A stretch of DNA of 64,000 bases from Macrobrachium rosenbergii. Taxonomy: Eukaryota > Arthropoda > Malacostraca > Decapoda > Palaemonidae. Position numbers and translations under genes: made by a program. The stretch spans positions 21,391,647-21,455,646 of the forward strand of contig NC_089762.1 of NCBI RefSeq assembly GCF_040412425.1. Direction: 5' to 3'. Numbering within the stretch: position 1 is the first letter of the stretch; each line of letters begins with the position of its first letter. The notes beneath the pieces are model-generated. The model did not search any database. It was not told the DNA's origin and saw nothing but the letters and a program-made list of their open reading frames with translations. Shown piece by piece: positions 51,167 to 62,814 of this stretch.

Positions 51167-51170
<4 letters not shown>

Positions 51171-51716
51171 TTATTTATTTTATGAATGTTATTTTTGAAT
51201 GTTGTTGATCTGTTGTCCTTACCTTGGTGTCACAGGTCTTGACTGGGGGCCAACACTCACAAAACAAGAAAAAATGGGATTTAAAGCAATATCAGTTTCA
51301 GAAAAGGACTCTGTAGAGAAATTCTCGCTCATAATTAATTACATGTATTTACATTTAATCAGAAGAGTAAATTATACACTGGATCTTGGCACTTAAGGTG
51401 TTACTGATAAAATTTAACTAACTGGAAAGCCAAACACTGAAGCAATTAATACTTAAAGTGGTAACTAACACTTTAGTTCAATAACTGGGGTTGCCAAACA
51501 ATAACATGCTTGAGGATGTGATTGGTCTGTGGACACAGACACACAGTGGAGCAGACAGAAGATACAGTGTTATTTACAGCCTTTCTGTAAATTTGGAGAA
51601 AGGGTACATTAGCAGTCAATAAAGCAGAGCAAAATCTAATTAGACAAAATGAAATTGTCGAAGACTCAAGGAGGGTGAATCAACTTTTGATCAGGACTTA
51701 CTGATTAATTGATTAA

Positions 51717-52430
51717 CCCGTTTACTAAGGAATGAGCTACTTGTATGAAAAATGAAACATCATATATCATGCAAACCTTTTCAGTTGGTCTACCTAGATG
51801 GGCAGACTGACGTCGTTCTCAGTGAATGTCACAAAGAGGAGCCGTATGTCTTCAGGTGAGATAAATCAAATCCTAGATGAGGTGTCTGATACTGAAGACA
51901 TATTTGAAGAAAAACATGATGAGGATATTAAAGCTTCCAATAGCAGAAGTGAAGATGACTTCTCATTGCCGAGTGACTGGACTCAGAGAGAGAGAGAGAT
52001 CCCTTTACTTTTGTTGCTGATCCATGGTGAAATTTTCAGTTGAGGATAAAGAGAATCCATTAAAAAGAAATAATTTGATGATGAAATCATTGAATCGTGA
52101 AAGAAACAAACAGATTTTGCAAATCAGTTTCTAGATGAGAAAGAAATCCACAAACACGAGTACATAGATGGATTGTGTGTAGCCCCCTCTTTAAAGATTG
52201 GCATACAAATGAATAATAGTGCATTACAACACTTTTCATTCAGTAGGAGTTGTAATAGTTTTGTATCCTATCATTTAATAAAATTCCTACTCTTAACTAC
52301 AGTACGAATTATAAGCATAAAATCAATATTAACTTTGAAAAACTATCATCAGTGATATGACCCTAATTACTTTCTCAAAACAACAGGTTAAGGAATGAGC
52401 TAATTATATATCATAAAGGTTGGCCAATTT
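51717..52430 (+). mobile_element. Possible piggyBac-derived fragment
   Basis: TTAA at 51713-51716 is followed by CCCGTTTACTAAGG, a plausible piggyBac 5' end. Downstream, 51846-52000 reads MSSGEINQILDEVSDTEDIF and then more acidic residues, resembling the acidic N-terminus of piggyBac transposase-derived proteins. The frame breaks at about 52043. TAAGGAATGAGCTA recurs at 52389, giving a short direct repeat rather than a clean inverted end. No DDD catalytic core is present. Low certainty. Confidence 0.35.
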
Positions 52431-54224
52431 AAGAAAAACACATTAAAGGAAAGCAGAAGATATGCAAATGCACATGGTGTAAGAAATAAAAGTTAAAAAG
52501 TGTTCCCTACCTTCCACAGGGAGTTGAAAGTGACTACTTACAACCGTTTTTGGGCCTCTTTCTCAAAACACTCATAAATTTTGCATATACATGTTTTTTC
52601 TAATAATTTATTTTATTTTGTAAAATTATAATTACAGCTCGTACAATTCATAACAGATAAGAAATAAGATCAGTAACAAATTCTGAGCATATATGTTGTA
52701 AAATATTTACATAAATTTACTGAGATTGGGAAATGCAATACTTTTTGAGATTTATACATTTTTTTGTAATATTTCTTTCCAGAATTACAATTATAACTGA
52801 CATCATATTGTAAAAGATAACTAAAACCAACAGCAATCCCTGGGTATATATATGAGCAAATGAATAAAAAGATGTTATGGGAGAGAAAAGAGTAAGACAT
52901 TCACCTTTCAAGGCAAGAGCAATACTAATTCCATGAGATGCCCACGACTGAGCTGAGCTGAATTCTTTAGTTGCCAAAATTCATTTATGGGTCATTGAAG
53001 TATTGGAAACTCTTTCCCACTTGATACAGCCAAATCGTATGGTGCGTAATATTAATACTCCTCAGAAGGGATCCTTCCACCACCCAAAACCTGTTTTAGA
53101 TCCTCTGTTGAGGGGATCCGTCCATTAAGGGTTAATTATGATGATGTATATTGACAGTGAATCAAGGTTCTTAGCACATTGAAAGGAAGGGAACGGACAG
53201 GAGAATAATAACAAAAGGAATGGCCAAAGAACCCTCTACCTGAACTTTACCTTTAAATGTTGAGTGGAAATTTTGCGCATCAACCTGAATAAAGCCTGTC
53301 ACATGAGACTTCTTAGTTTCACTCAGATAGGCTTGGATAGGGGGCTCCTGGCCAGCACAAAGGAGCTTTTGGGGGAAGCTACGAATGACATGCTTCCTCT
53401 GTAAGGTTTTGCCTGTGACTCTCCTGCTTGCCCTCTATCTTGGCCTTTTATGCCCTCCTCAACCAACTGGCTTCCAGTGCCCCAGGCATATCAGGTATGT
53501 GAAATCGTTAGACCTCTGCTTCTCTGTCTCTTTGGGACAAGGCATTAACTGGAATACTTCCTAGCTTTTCCTATTGATCAAGTGAGGGAGAGCGAGAGAG
53601 AGAGGATAAACCCAGCTATGTGAAAATAACTGGAGTCAAAGCCTTGGTGGTTGCCTACAGTGTGCCTATCTGGGAATTTGGGACTTTCAAATTGTCTTTA
53701 TCATGTGGGCGAAGGAATAGGGGCTATATTCCTTTTTATTAACTCTTCGACTGAGTTGCTCCCTAGCTTCTTATTCTTAAAACATGCAGCTGTCATGTGA
53801 CAGCACAAAAATCTCCTGGAATACTCAATACGCTCTCTTCTCATGAACTAATTTGGCATGCATGTGGTCTATCAATTACTTAACACTGATTGCAGTCACT
53901 TTTCACACCTAGCATAAACCTGAACAAAATATTTTGACATGTACTTACGCTGCGGAACTGGCTCTTCTCGTGCTTAAAATGGAGGAGGTACAATATCAGT
54001 GTCATCTCTAATTATGCAGACCAGCAGTTGCTATTCCGCTGATAATTGCAAAGCAGTTGCATACTCGGCAAGGTAACCCAGTTGTTATGAATGTCCAAGG
54101 GATACTTACTTGAATCTGGGCGGCAACGGATGAACGCAGGGAGTTCCTTTTATTTACTACACATCTGACTCAATATTAGGACAATTCATAGACAAACAAG
54201 GGGAATCTATGGCTTAGGGCCTTC

Positions 54225-54470
54225 TTCGTGTGAGTTAAAGTTAAGTATATCTTAGTTTTACCAGACCACTGAGCTGATTAACAGCTCTCCTAGGGCTGGC
54301 CCGAAGGATTAGACTTATTTTACGTGGCTAAGAACCAACAAGTTACTTAGCAACAGGACCTACAGCTTATTGTGGAATCCGAACCACATTATAGCTAGAA
54401 ATGAATTTCTATCACCAGAAATAAATTCCTCTAACTCTTCATCAGCCAGCCGGAGACTCGAACTGAAGGG
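54225..54470 (-). mobile_element. tRNA-derived SINE, probable
   Basis: A GC-richer 245-bp unit containing ACCAGACCACTGAGCTGATT, ACGTGGCTAAGAACCAACAA and TTATTGTGGAATCCGAACCA. At its right end the minus strand carries AGTTCGAGTCTCC (54453-54464), a good match to the RNA polymerase III B box, so transcription would run leftward. The A box was not found, so the tRNA head may be truncated. The body text is one I associate with a common decapod SINE. Confidence 0.6.
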
Positions 54471-55538
54471 AAAATTACGTGAACTCAGGGTTCTCTTAAC
54501 TAATTATATGTACATGACAAACACAGATCAGAAGAATGACAAATTACTGGGCAGGTAATAATAAGGGCCTGCTAAAATAATGAATCGTACACAGAATAAA
54601 TATTCTACGCCGACGATGTCTTCATAACGGGAAACATTGCAGTGGAGTAGAAGAGGGGGCTGCACATAGATAGAGCCGAGAGATTCCACAGTCGAGGCCT
54701 GTATGCAAAATGCACAACAGATGCTTGCAATAATAATAAGATGCTCAAAGGGGACTTCGGGATTGCACAGATGGTGCCAAATAACCCAGTTCACTGCTAC
54801 ATGCCTAATTACATTAACACTGAATGCTCCAACACAAATTACTGAAGGTGATCGCACAATGGAAAAATAAATGAAAAATCAGACAGAGAAATAACAATAA
54901 TCGTGACTGACTAAGAAACCTTATTCCGGTACATTACCTTCGTCAAGTTGACAGTGTCTGTCCTCATTTGATAGGGCGCTGGCAATGGAGGAGGGAATTA
55001 AAATGCCACTACAAAAGTATACTGGTTCGAGCCTCTGGGTCAAACGTGGAAGGTTCAAGGGACAGGCAAGGTTAAGGACCTCTGTCCTTGGTGGCGTTCT
55101 TAGCGGTTCTCTCTCGATTTCTGTTGTATCGTCTATGAATAACCTTCGGGGATTACGCATCACATCCAACATAGGTGCCGCAAAGGTCAGTCTTTGCCAC
55201 ATTTTCTATATAGGCCACATGGCACCAGTTAACCTTTTGTGGAGGGTTTTAGGATAGGGCGGGGCACCAACTTCTCTCTTTTGGCCCCTCCCTTGCCCGT
55301 TGTCTGGTGCTGTCGAGAAAGGCATCCGGAAACAAGGCCCTTAGGCAGTCATTTTGAACAGAAGGACAGAGTAGGCTTAACCATTTTGGGGAATGAAGGA
55401 GAGAGTTCGTGAAGGAGCGAGCGGAAACCCACAGTTCTAGTAATTAAAACGGTTTAAATAAATTTTATTTCTTTCTCAGCTATGTTACAGATGTAAAAAC
55501 AGACACAGTTGGTTCAGAGAGAGGCCCCATTCATTCAT

Positions 55539-55785
<247 letters not shown>

Positions 55786-55891
55786 CAAGAACAGAATTAA
55801 TCACTTTTTTGAAAGTGTACGTAACGTGCTCTAACGATCTTTCTTCAGGAAAAAGGCGTATGAAGGTTCGACCCATGATAACATCTGCATC

Positions 55892-55896
<5 letters not shown>

Positions 55897-55949
<53 letters not shown>

Positions 55950-55970
55950 GTCTCGCCTCTCTCTCTCTCT
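55897..55970. repeat. (CT)n microsatellite
   Basis: Two CT runs separated by ACCGTCTCGC. Confidence 0.95.
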
Positions 55971-56955
55971 CTCATCGTTTTCAAGTTCACCCACCCTAAT
56001 CTCACTCATTCTCACCAAAGCAATTAAATGGACTATTTAAAGAAACGCAATAGTTTCTACAAAAATAAGTTTATTATTCAAATAACCCAACAAGAAATGA
56101 ATAAAACAAAGCAAAGATTAAAATGCATAATAAATGAATTATCGAGTCAGATAACTAAACTCTAAACTGCAAAACACTTCTGATTAAAGAAGTCTCATTA
56201 TGGCTAATAGCCTGAAAATATCCAAACTCACACATACTCCCCAAATCAATAACTAAAGTCATGTCAAAAAAACAGTCTACCACATGTTATTCGAACCAGT
56301 CTACACTGTCCACAGACATCTGTCGAAAGAATTAAACATGATAGAAAACTCCCAAAAAATATATGAAACATAAAACACAATAATGGAAAGTGTAAAATGC
56401 ATAGCCAAGATATGGCAAACGTAACATAACAAAATAATAATATAAAAGAGGTATGAATATTCATATTAAATCTCCCACACCAGTTCAAAAGTTCATAATG
56501 ATTAGAAAATCATGGTAAAAATCACAAGTTCAATTTCCTCCCATAAAAACAGAGATTTCAAACTCTACCTTATCTGCCGATTTTCAAAGCCTGGATCCTC
56601 TCCAAAGCTACGTCTAGACAACTGCAGTTCTATCACGTTAATGAACAATCAAACTCACTTTTAGGGCAGATTTTGGCATAATCTAGATCAAATTAACGCA
56701 CGTACTCACGAATATACATAACACTTCGGAGATCACCTGACTGCCAATATTGCTGAGGTTCTCACGCAGATAGCTGAGGAATCAAACTATTTGCTGAATA
56801 CAAAGATTTTACATCGAGTCTCTCGCCCTAGTTCCATCTGACTCCAAACCTTCCACGATAACATCTTAAAGCATTGAAGCTATGAAATGCATATACGTGT
56901 CCTTTAAGATTGTAGCAGCCATATTTTCTGAAATATATATATTTATATATATACA

Positions 56956-57182
56956 GTAATACCTCGAACTTGCACGATTCGAGTTGCACGAATTCACAGA
57001 CACACAAATTTTTCATTGCAACCTAACTAATGGTCATACACAAGTTTTTCACAGGCACGCGAACATTTGCGAACACTGAGAAACCCAGCAAAAGTGTTTG
57101 TTTAATTTTTTTTTATGTAATTTATAAGTTTTCAAGCTTTTATGTGTAAATTAAATAACATTAAATATTATTAAAAGTAATA

Positions 57183-57184
<2 letters not shown>
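56956..57184. mobile_element. Mariner-type element end, copy A
   Basis: TA then CAGTAATACCTCGAACTTGC and ACGATTCGAGTTGCACGAAT. It matches copy B at 59380 over about 240 bp, both running into a CT tract. The opposite inverted end was not found in the window. Confidence 0.6.
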
Positions 57185-57272
<88 letters not shown>

Positions 57273-57534
57273 TCTAGTGAGATGAATTTTTATGGTGCAT
57301 GTATACAGCTATGTTTATTTGTATGATAAATAAACTTTTTACCTAATAATAAGTACTGATTTTCAAATAATAATAATAATAATAAAACTGTAATTACAAA
57401 ATTCGTATTATTTTGAATAAACAAATTCTTCTCTCCTCTTTTGTAAGAAGGAGGTGAAGGCAAAAGCTGTCAGACATGTCATTTAACATGACAAGAAGGG
57501 GAGTGTTGCTAATTGGTGGTCAAATTTTTCTTGT

Positions 57535-57603
<69 letters not shown>

Positions 57604-57961
57604 ATAATTCATTAAAAATTTCACTCTTAAGTAAGGGACATTACAGCATTGTTTCTCTAATGTCTTTAACTGTACAGTAGATAATTTTGAATTGATCTGT
57701 AAACTGTAAATGTGCCGTTCTAAAACACAGAGACTTAGAGCATTTCAGAACAGAAAGAGAAAGTGACAGAATAAAGGAGTTTTTAAAACGAGGTTGAGTA
57801 GACTTCTAAAAATAGATCGACGGAATAGGGGAAGGAGTCACACCATTTATTTTTTTTTTAGGGTAATGTATTAAGTTAACTTTTAAATGAAAATACAGTA
57901 ACTTTAATTTCATTTAATAGTTAGTTTAATACTGAATTTCCATCTTTTGATGTCTAACGAA

Positions 57962-58034
<73 letters not shown>

Positions 58035-58080
58035 CGTAATAATTCATAAATAATATAACTTGATATTTCAATTAAGGACA

Positions 58081-58120
<40 letters not shown>

Positions 58121-58164
58121 ATAATTGATAAATAATTTCATTCTCTTAAGCAAGGACAACCCTT

Positions 58165-58233
<69 letters not shown>
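57185..58233. repeat. Cluster of five long (CT)n tracts
   Basis: CT runs at about 57185-57269, 57539-57599, 57964-58032, 58084-58117 and 58165-58233. Several are preceded or followed by the same CGTAATAATTCATWAA-type text, so the CT tract appears to have been copied along with flanking sequence. Confidence 0.95.
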
Positions 58234-58237
<4 letters not shown>

Positions 58238-58760
58238 TTAGCGCTCACACATTTTTACAACTTATTAATTCTCTGTACAGTAGATAGTTTAAATTGATCT
58301 AATTTGACCTGTATCGTCTACAAAGTGTAAATATGCTAGTGTTGCGCTCACACATTTTTACAACTTATTAATTCTCTGTACAGTAGATAGTTTAAATTGA
58401 TCTAATTTGACCTGTATCGTCTGCAAAGTGTAAATATGCTAGTGTTGCAAATATTTTCTAAAACATAGAGACATAATAACTAAGAGTTGTATTAGTCAAA
58501 ATATAAAACACTGTGTGTTCGTGAAAAAGCATTTCAGAACAAAGAGAAAGAGACGCAGAATAAAGAAGTTGTTAAAAAGAGGTTCAGACGATTCTAAAAA
58601 TAGATCGGTTTGAAGGGGAGATAGACAGAGACAAATTCTCTTCCAAATCTCAGTTTTTATGTCGACCATTTATTTCTCTTTTTTAAGGGTAATGTATTAA
58701 GCTAACTTTTAAATTAAATTACAGTAACTTTAATTTCATTTAAAAGTTAACTTAATAATT
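57650..58760. repeat. Imperfect ~800-bp duplication
   Basis: Text at about 57650-57930 (GCATTTCAGAACAGAAAGAG; CTAAAAATAGATCG; GGTAATGTATTAAGTTAACT) recurs at about 58440-58760 with small changes. The right copy also contains a hairpin-prone stretch at 58693-58754 (TTAAGCTAACTTTTAAAT against ATTTAAAAGTTAACTTAA). Confidence 0.75.
58241..58446. repeat. 103-bp tandem duplication
   Basis: GCGCTCACACATTTTTACAA begins at 58241 and 58344. The two 103-bp copies differ at only about one position (GTCTACAAAG versus GTCTGCAAAG). Confidence 0.95.
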
Positions 58761-58984
58761 TGGGAGCATGATTAGGGTCATATTTAGTGTTTAAACCTTA
58801 GAAATAAGCATTTATTAGCGTGCTAAAAGTGGAATGTGGGTGACGCCGGTTTGATTACAGTCCGCGAGTGGTGCGGGGATTTGTAACGGCACCTCACTCG
58901 GTGGGACTTTTGACATTGGGAATGTTTACAGGGCAGAGGCCTGTGATTGTGACAATCTCACCCTTTCTCATACACGACTCCATA

Positions 58985-59150
58985 TCATGGAGCTCGTGAC
59001 CGGGGTAGTAACTCCGGCTTAGCTTTTTAGCTTTTTTCTCTGGTATATTTAGCAATAGCTTTGCCTAGAAATAAGTGCTGAAAGGTTATATCACCGGGTG
59101 ACACAGGTCTCTCCCCAGAAATAGATTTTTCCTTTGTCAAAATCCTTTTT
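58985..59150. mobile_element. Inverted fragment of the DIRS-terminal repeat
   Basis: GGTAGTAACTCC, TTCTCTGGTATATTT and CCTAGAAAT, then CACCGGGTGACACAGG and AATAGATTTTTCCTTTGTCA up to 59150. The same blocks occur in the opposite orientation at 59701-59870. Confidence 0.7.
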
Positions 59151-59229
59151 ATTAGCATTTTTAGAGACCATTCCAAACTTACGCAAAAATTCACCCTGAG
59201 CGAGGGTTCTTCAACCTAACTCACAGAAG

Positions 59230-59700
<471 letters not shown>

Positions 59701-60166
59701 AGGGATTTTGACAAAGGAAAAATCTATTTCTGAGGGAGGCCCTGTGTCACCCAGCGAAATTCCATACTAACACGAATTTCTAGGGTATAAATATTGTCTG
59801 GTTAAACAAAATATACCAGAGAAAAAGCTTTTTCAGGAATGCTGGAGTTACTACCTCCAGAGCGAGCGTCTTCTATAATGATGTAGGTATAAGCAAGGGT
59901 GAGTGAAGGAATCACAACCACAGAACCACACTCGAAAGATATCCCAATGGCAAAACCCCTCGGAAGAGCAGAGAGCTGTACCAGCTCCCACACTCACCCG
60001 CCCGCCAAGCGGCGACCTCAGCGCCATCTGAACTCATTCCAGGCTAGCACCACCCCCAGGCTTGGCATGCCCAAATCGGGGGGGAAAACCAGACACTGGG
60101 AGGGTCGCCGGGTGACACAGGGCCTCCCTCAGAAATAGATTTTTCCTTTGTCAAAATCCCTTTTCT
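59701..60166. mobile_element. ~466-bp foldback unit with 57-bp inverted arms (DIRS-type terminus)
   Basis: The left arm (59701-59757) runs AGGGATTTTGACAAAGGAAA to CCTGTGTCACCC. The right arm (60106-60166) is its near-perfect inverse, CGCCGGGTGACACAGGGCCT to TTTGTCAAAATCCC. A further inverted CCCTGTGTCACCCGGCG lies at 60174-60190. It could be the terminal repeat of the minus-strand DIRS element or an independent foldback element beside it. The same arm occurs a third time at 59092-59150. Confidence 0.7.
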
Positions 60167-60193
60167 GAGCTCGTCCCTGTGTCACCCGGCGAA
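60105..60193. repeat. Inverted repeat at DIRS terminus
   Basis: CGCCGGGTGACACAGGG (60106-60122) and CCCTGTGTCACCCGGCG (60174-60190) are exact inverses enclosing the ATAGATTTTTCCTTTGTCAA arm. In DIRS elements the terminal repeats are inverted and have an internal complementary copy; this may be that junction. Confidence 0.7.
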
Positions 60194-60639
60194 AGAGTAA
60201 CAGAGAATCATGCCAAGACTGCAAAGATACAAAAACCAAAAGGAGGTGAAAATGAATAAAAGCACATGCTATGCAAAACTAGATTTAATATGAAAAATTC
60301 AAAAACAATTAACAGTGTATCAGATCACAGATAAGTACAGGTGAAATGAATACACCTAACACAACACAATGCAATGACAAGAGTGATATAAATTACTCAA
60401 CACAAAAGGAGAGGTACAGAAAGCATAAAGCAAAACAAACAAGGTACCTCTTAAGCTAAATCTAAACAACAGCATAGCAAAAGCAAATACACCAAGACAT
60501 TCTTAAGGTTAACAATACTAGTATCAATAATGAGGAGCTAGGCAGTGAGGCATGATTGATCCAGGAGGACAGGCAGAGAAATAAATGAGGCAGGCGGGCA
60601 GGGGGGAAAGGATGAGGACTAAGGATAAATTAAGGTGGG

Positions 60640-61475
60640 GGAATGACACTCCCCACAGCCACTGTAGAAAATTTCAAAGCTTCGAGTGATTTTAGATAGT
60701 GGCGTTTAAACACTATGATTTCCACTCCGTGTACTTGGTAAGTTCAGCAAAATCCACATTATGAAAATAATTGATAGAAGTAGCCATCGTACGGATATCA
60801 TGGACTTTAGACACTGAATCAGGGTTAGCTTGTTTAATAACATACAGAATTTGCTGTCTTATAGCTTTCAACGAAAGAGTTCCACCTTTTTCCCCTGATA
60901 AAAAGAGGACCAGATGTACACTTGAGAAGTTCTTTATAAGTAAGCCCTTAAAGTATGGACTGGACATAAGGATTGGTCTTGTGGAAGAGGTACCACCCTC
61001 CAAGGAGACCATCTGTCCTGAGAGTCTTCATTTTTCGCTAGGAACGTATGATCAGGGGAAAGGAGAACTTCTCCCAACGGGAGGAAATCAATGTGATCGA
61101 CACCTCTGGAGAGAGCGGACAGCTCTGAGATTCTGGCACCTGAAGTTAAACTAATCAGGAATAAGGTCTTCCTTAACAGATCCAGATAAGAGCACTGAGA
61201 ATTATTAACATCTGAGGCAGGCTTCAGAACGTCGTTAAGGAGGATGCCTTTAAAAAGGATGCTAGTTTCTTGACTGCAGAATCATATTGTCTGAGAGTAG
61301 AATCTCGCTTATCAGATTCCAGAGACAGAGTGTTAACGGTGTCCATGTTTGCTCCCTTCTGTGCAGCAAACTTTATGAGGTCCATAAAGCCAGTGCATCC
61401 TGGACTTTTGAGGAGGCTGACACAGCCTTGATTTGTCCTACTTGAGTCAGTTTGGGTCTGGGTATCTGATGACAC
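60640..61475 (-). pseudogene. DIRS tyrosine recombinase, frameshifted
   Basis: This site-specific recombinase would join the circular DNA intermediate of the element into the genome. The N-terminal SAM-like part is at 61475-61224 (RQYDSAVKKLASFLK). The catalytic part then changes frame: GARISELSALSRG at about 61102-61140 holds the first Arg, VHDIRTMATSINYFHN at about 60763-60810 holds the His and second Arg. The nucleophilic Tyr lies in VFKRHYLKSLEALKF at about 60668-60712, out of frame and behind the stop that follows YTEWKS. All four signature residues are therefore visible, but at least two frameshifts and one stop separate them. Other divergent stretches link N- and C-terminal parts. It lies directly downstream of RNase H, as usual for DIRS. 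Confidence 0.85.
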
Positions 61476-61607
61476 CGCAACTTGAGCTCCAGGAGAAGGG
61501 GGGAACCAGTTGCCCTCCGGTCAATATGGGGCTACCAAGGCTACTCGACCCTTGAATGACTTGAGTTTGTGCAGGACTCTCAACAGCATGCTTAATGGGG
61601 GAAACAA

Positions 61608-62540
61608 TTAGATTCTCTCCCAACTGTTCCAAGCTATAGACATTGCGTCTGTGGCATAGGCATGGGGATCCAGGTTGGGAGCCACACAACAGGGAAGTTT
61701 GTGATTGCTCTCCGTGGTGAACAGATCCACTTGGAGTCCCGGAACCCGGCGGCGGATCCAGTTGGATGATTCCCTGTCCAGGGACCATTCCGTCACTAAC
61801 GGAGTTAGTCTGGACAGAGAATCCGCCACCACGTTCCGCACTCCCGCTAGGTGGGTGGCTGACAGATGCCAGCCGTGCTTGTTCGCCAGAGAGAAGATGG
61901 TAAACATAACTTGATTTACGCGACTTGAATTGGGGCCGCCCCTGTTTATGCAATGAACCACCACGGCTCTGGCTAACACCAACCTGATGTGAATCTGGCC
62001 GGCGGGGAGAAGTTTCTTTAGGGTTAGAAACACTGCCACAGCTCCCAAGGTGTTTACATGGAACTGACGGACCATTGTAGACCAAGTCCATTGTACTTTT
62101 TGTTTTGGTGAGTATCCTCCCCAGCCGCTTAATGAAGCGTCTGTGTGGATTACCAGAGCAGGAGGGGGGAACTGAAGTGGGACAGACTTCGAGAGACCCT
62201 GAACTGTGGACCACGGGCGAAGCCTTTTCTTCAGGATTTGAGGGATTGAGAGACTCTGTCTCTGAGCCTGATGTTTTAATCTCGCTTTTAAGAGCAGGTC
62301 TGTCACTGAAGCAAACTGAAGAGAGCTGAGAAACCTCTCTTGAGTCCGGCGGGAGGCTACCTTGCCTTTCAGAAACTTTCTGGTAGCATCAGCTATTTCC
62401 TTCCGCTTGGCCGGCGGAAGGGATAGCTTGTACGAGGTTAGGTCCCACTGGAGACCCAGCCATTGAAACCGAGACTCCTGAGTCAGGCGGGACTTCTCCC
62501 TGTTCAATTGGAACCCTAACGATCCCAGGAACTCGATCAT
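61608..62540 (-). pseudogene. DIRS RT thumb plus RNase H, 310-codon open frame, catalytic residues lost
   Basis: The open frame starts MIEFLGSLGFQLNREKSRL, the RT segment that normally follows the YLDD palm, then WLGLQWDLTSYKLSLP and a thumb-like helical part. RNase H follows: VIHTDASLSGWGG (first Asp kept), then FHVNTLGAVAVFLTLK where a Glu is expected at the Gly, then VLARAVVVHCINRGG where an Asp-Asn is usual, and finally VVADSLSR (last Asp kept). Loss of two of the four metal-binding acids predicts no RNase H activity. The expectation comes from the family pattern as I remember it. The frame is long and clean despite this, so inactivation is fairly recent. It overlaps another open frame (62214-61447), a shadow. 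Confidence 0.85.
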
Positions 62541-62546
62541 CTAGAA

Positions 62547-62741
62547 TCACTCTTGCTGGCCGGAAACTTTCTTGGGGACAGTGAACAGCCTGCCTTGAAA
62601 CTTGAGGTGCCTCACTTTCTTTATTGCTCTTTTGTTGAGTAGCTCTGTCACAAAGTCCTGTAGGGCTTTGGAGGAAGGTTGGTAAAACCTGGTCATGGGA
62701 GGGGGCCCCTTGATCCAGCTCCAACCCAGACCTTTGGACAC
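62547..62741 (-). pseudogene. DIRS RT N-terminal fingers, palm deleted
   Basis: The minus strand reads FYQPSSKALQDFVTELLNKR and then AIKKVRHLKFQGRLFTVPKK, the finger region that leads into the RT palm. After VSGQQE there is a stop, a second stop, and at once MIEFLGSLGF of the downstream frame. The palm with its SIDxxDAYFH-type and YLDD motifs is missing. Roughly 100 or more residues are lost, judging by the first DIRS copy at 1.5-2.0 kb, where these motifs lie in this gap. Confidence 0.82.
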
Positions 62742-62814
62742 AATGCTGTGTGCCCAAGGACTGAAGGACCACTGGTCTCTGAACCAGTATAGGCGTCCAC
62801 CTACCTAACTGGTC

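Noticed and set aside
54603..54650. YADDVFITGN as a reverse transcriptase fragment
   Set aside because: The motif is short and no other RT motif is in register around it.
61447..62214. 255-codon minus-strand open frame
   Set aside because: It overlaps the RNase H frame in another register and lacks domain motifs; a shadow of the DIRS coding sequence.
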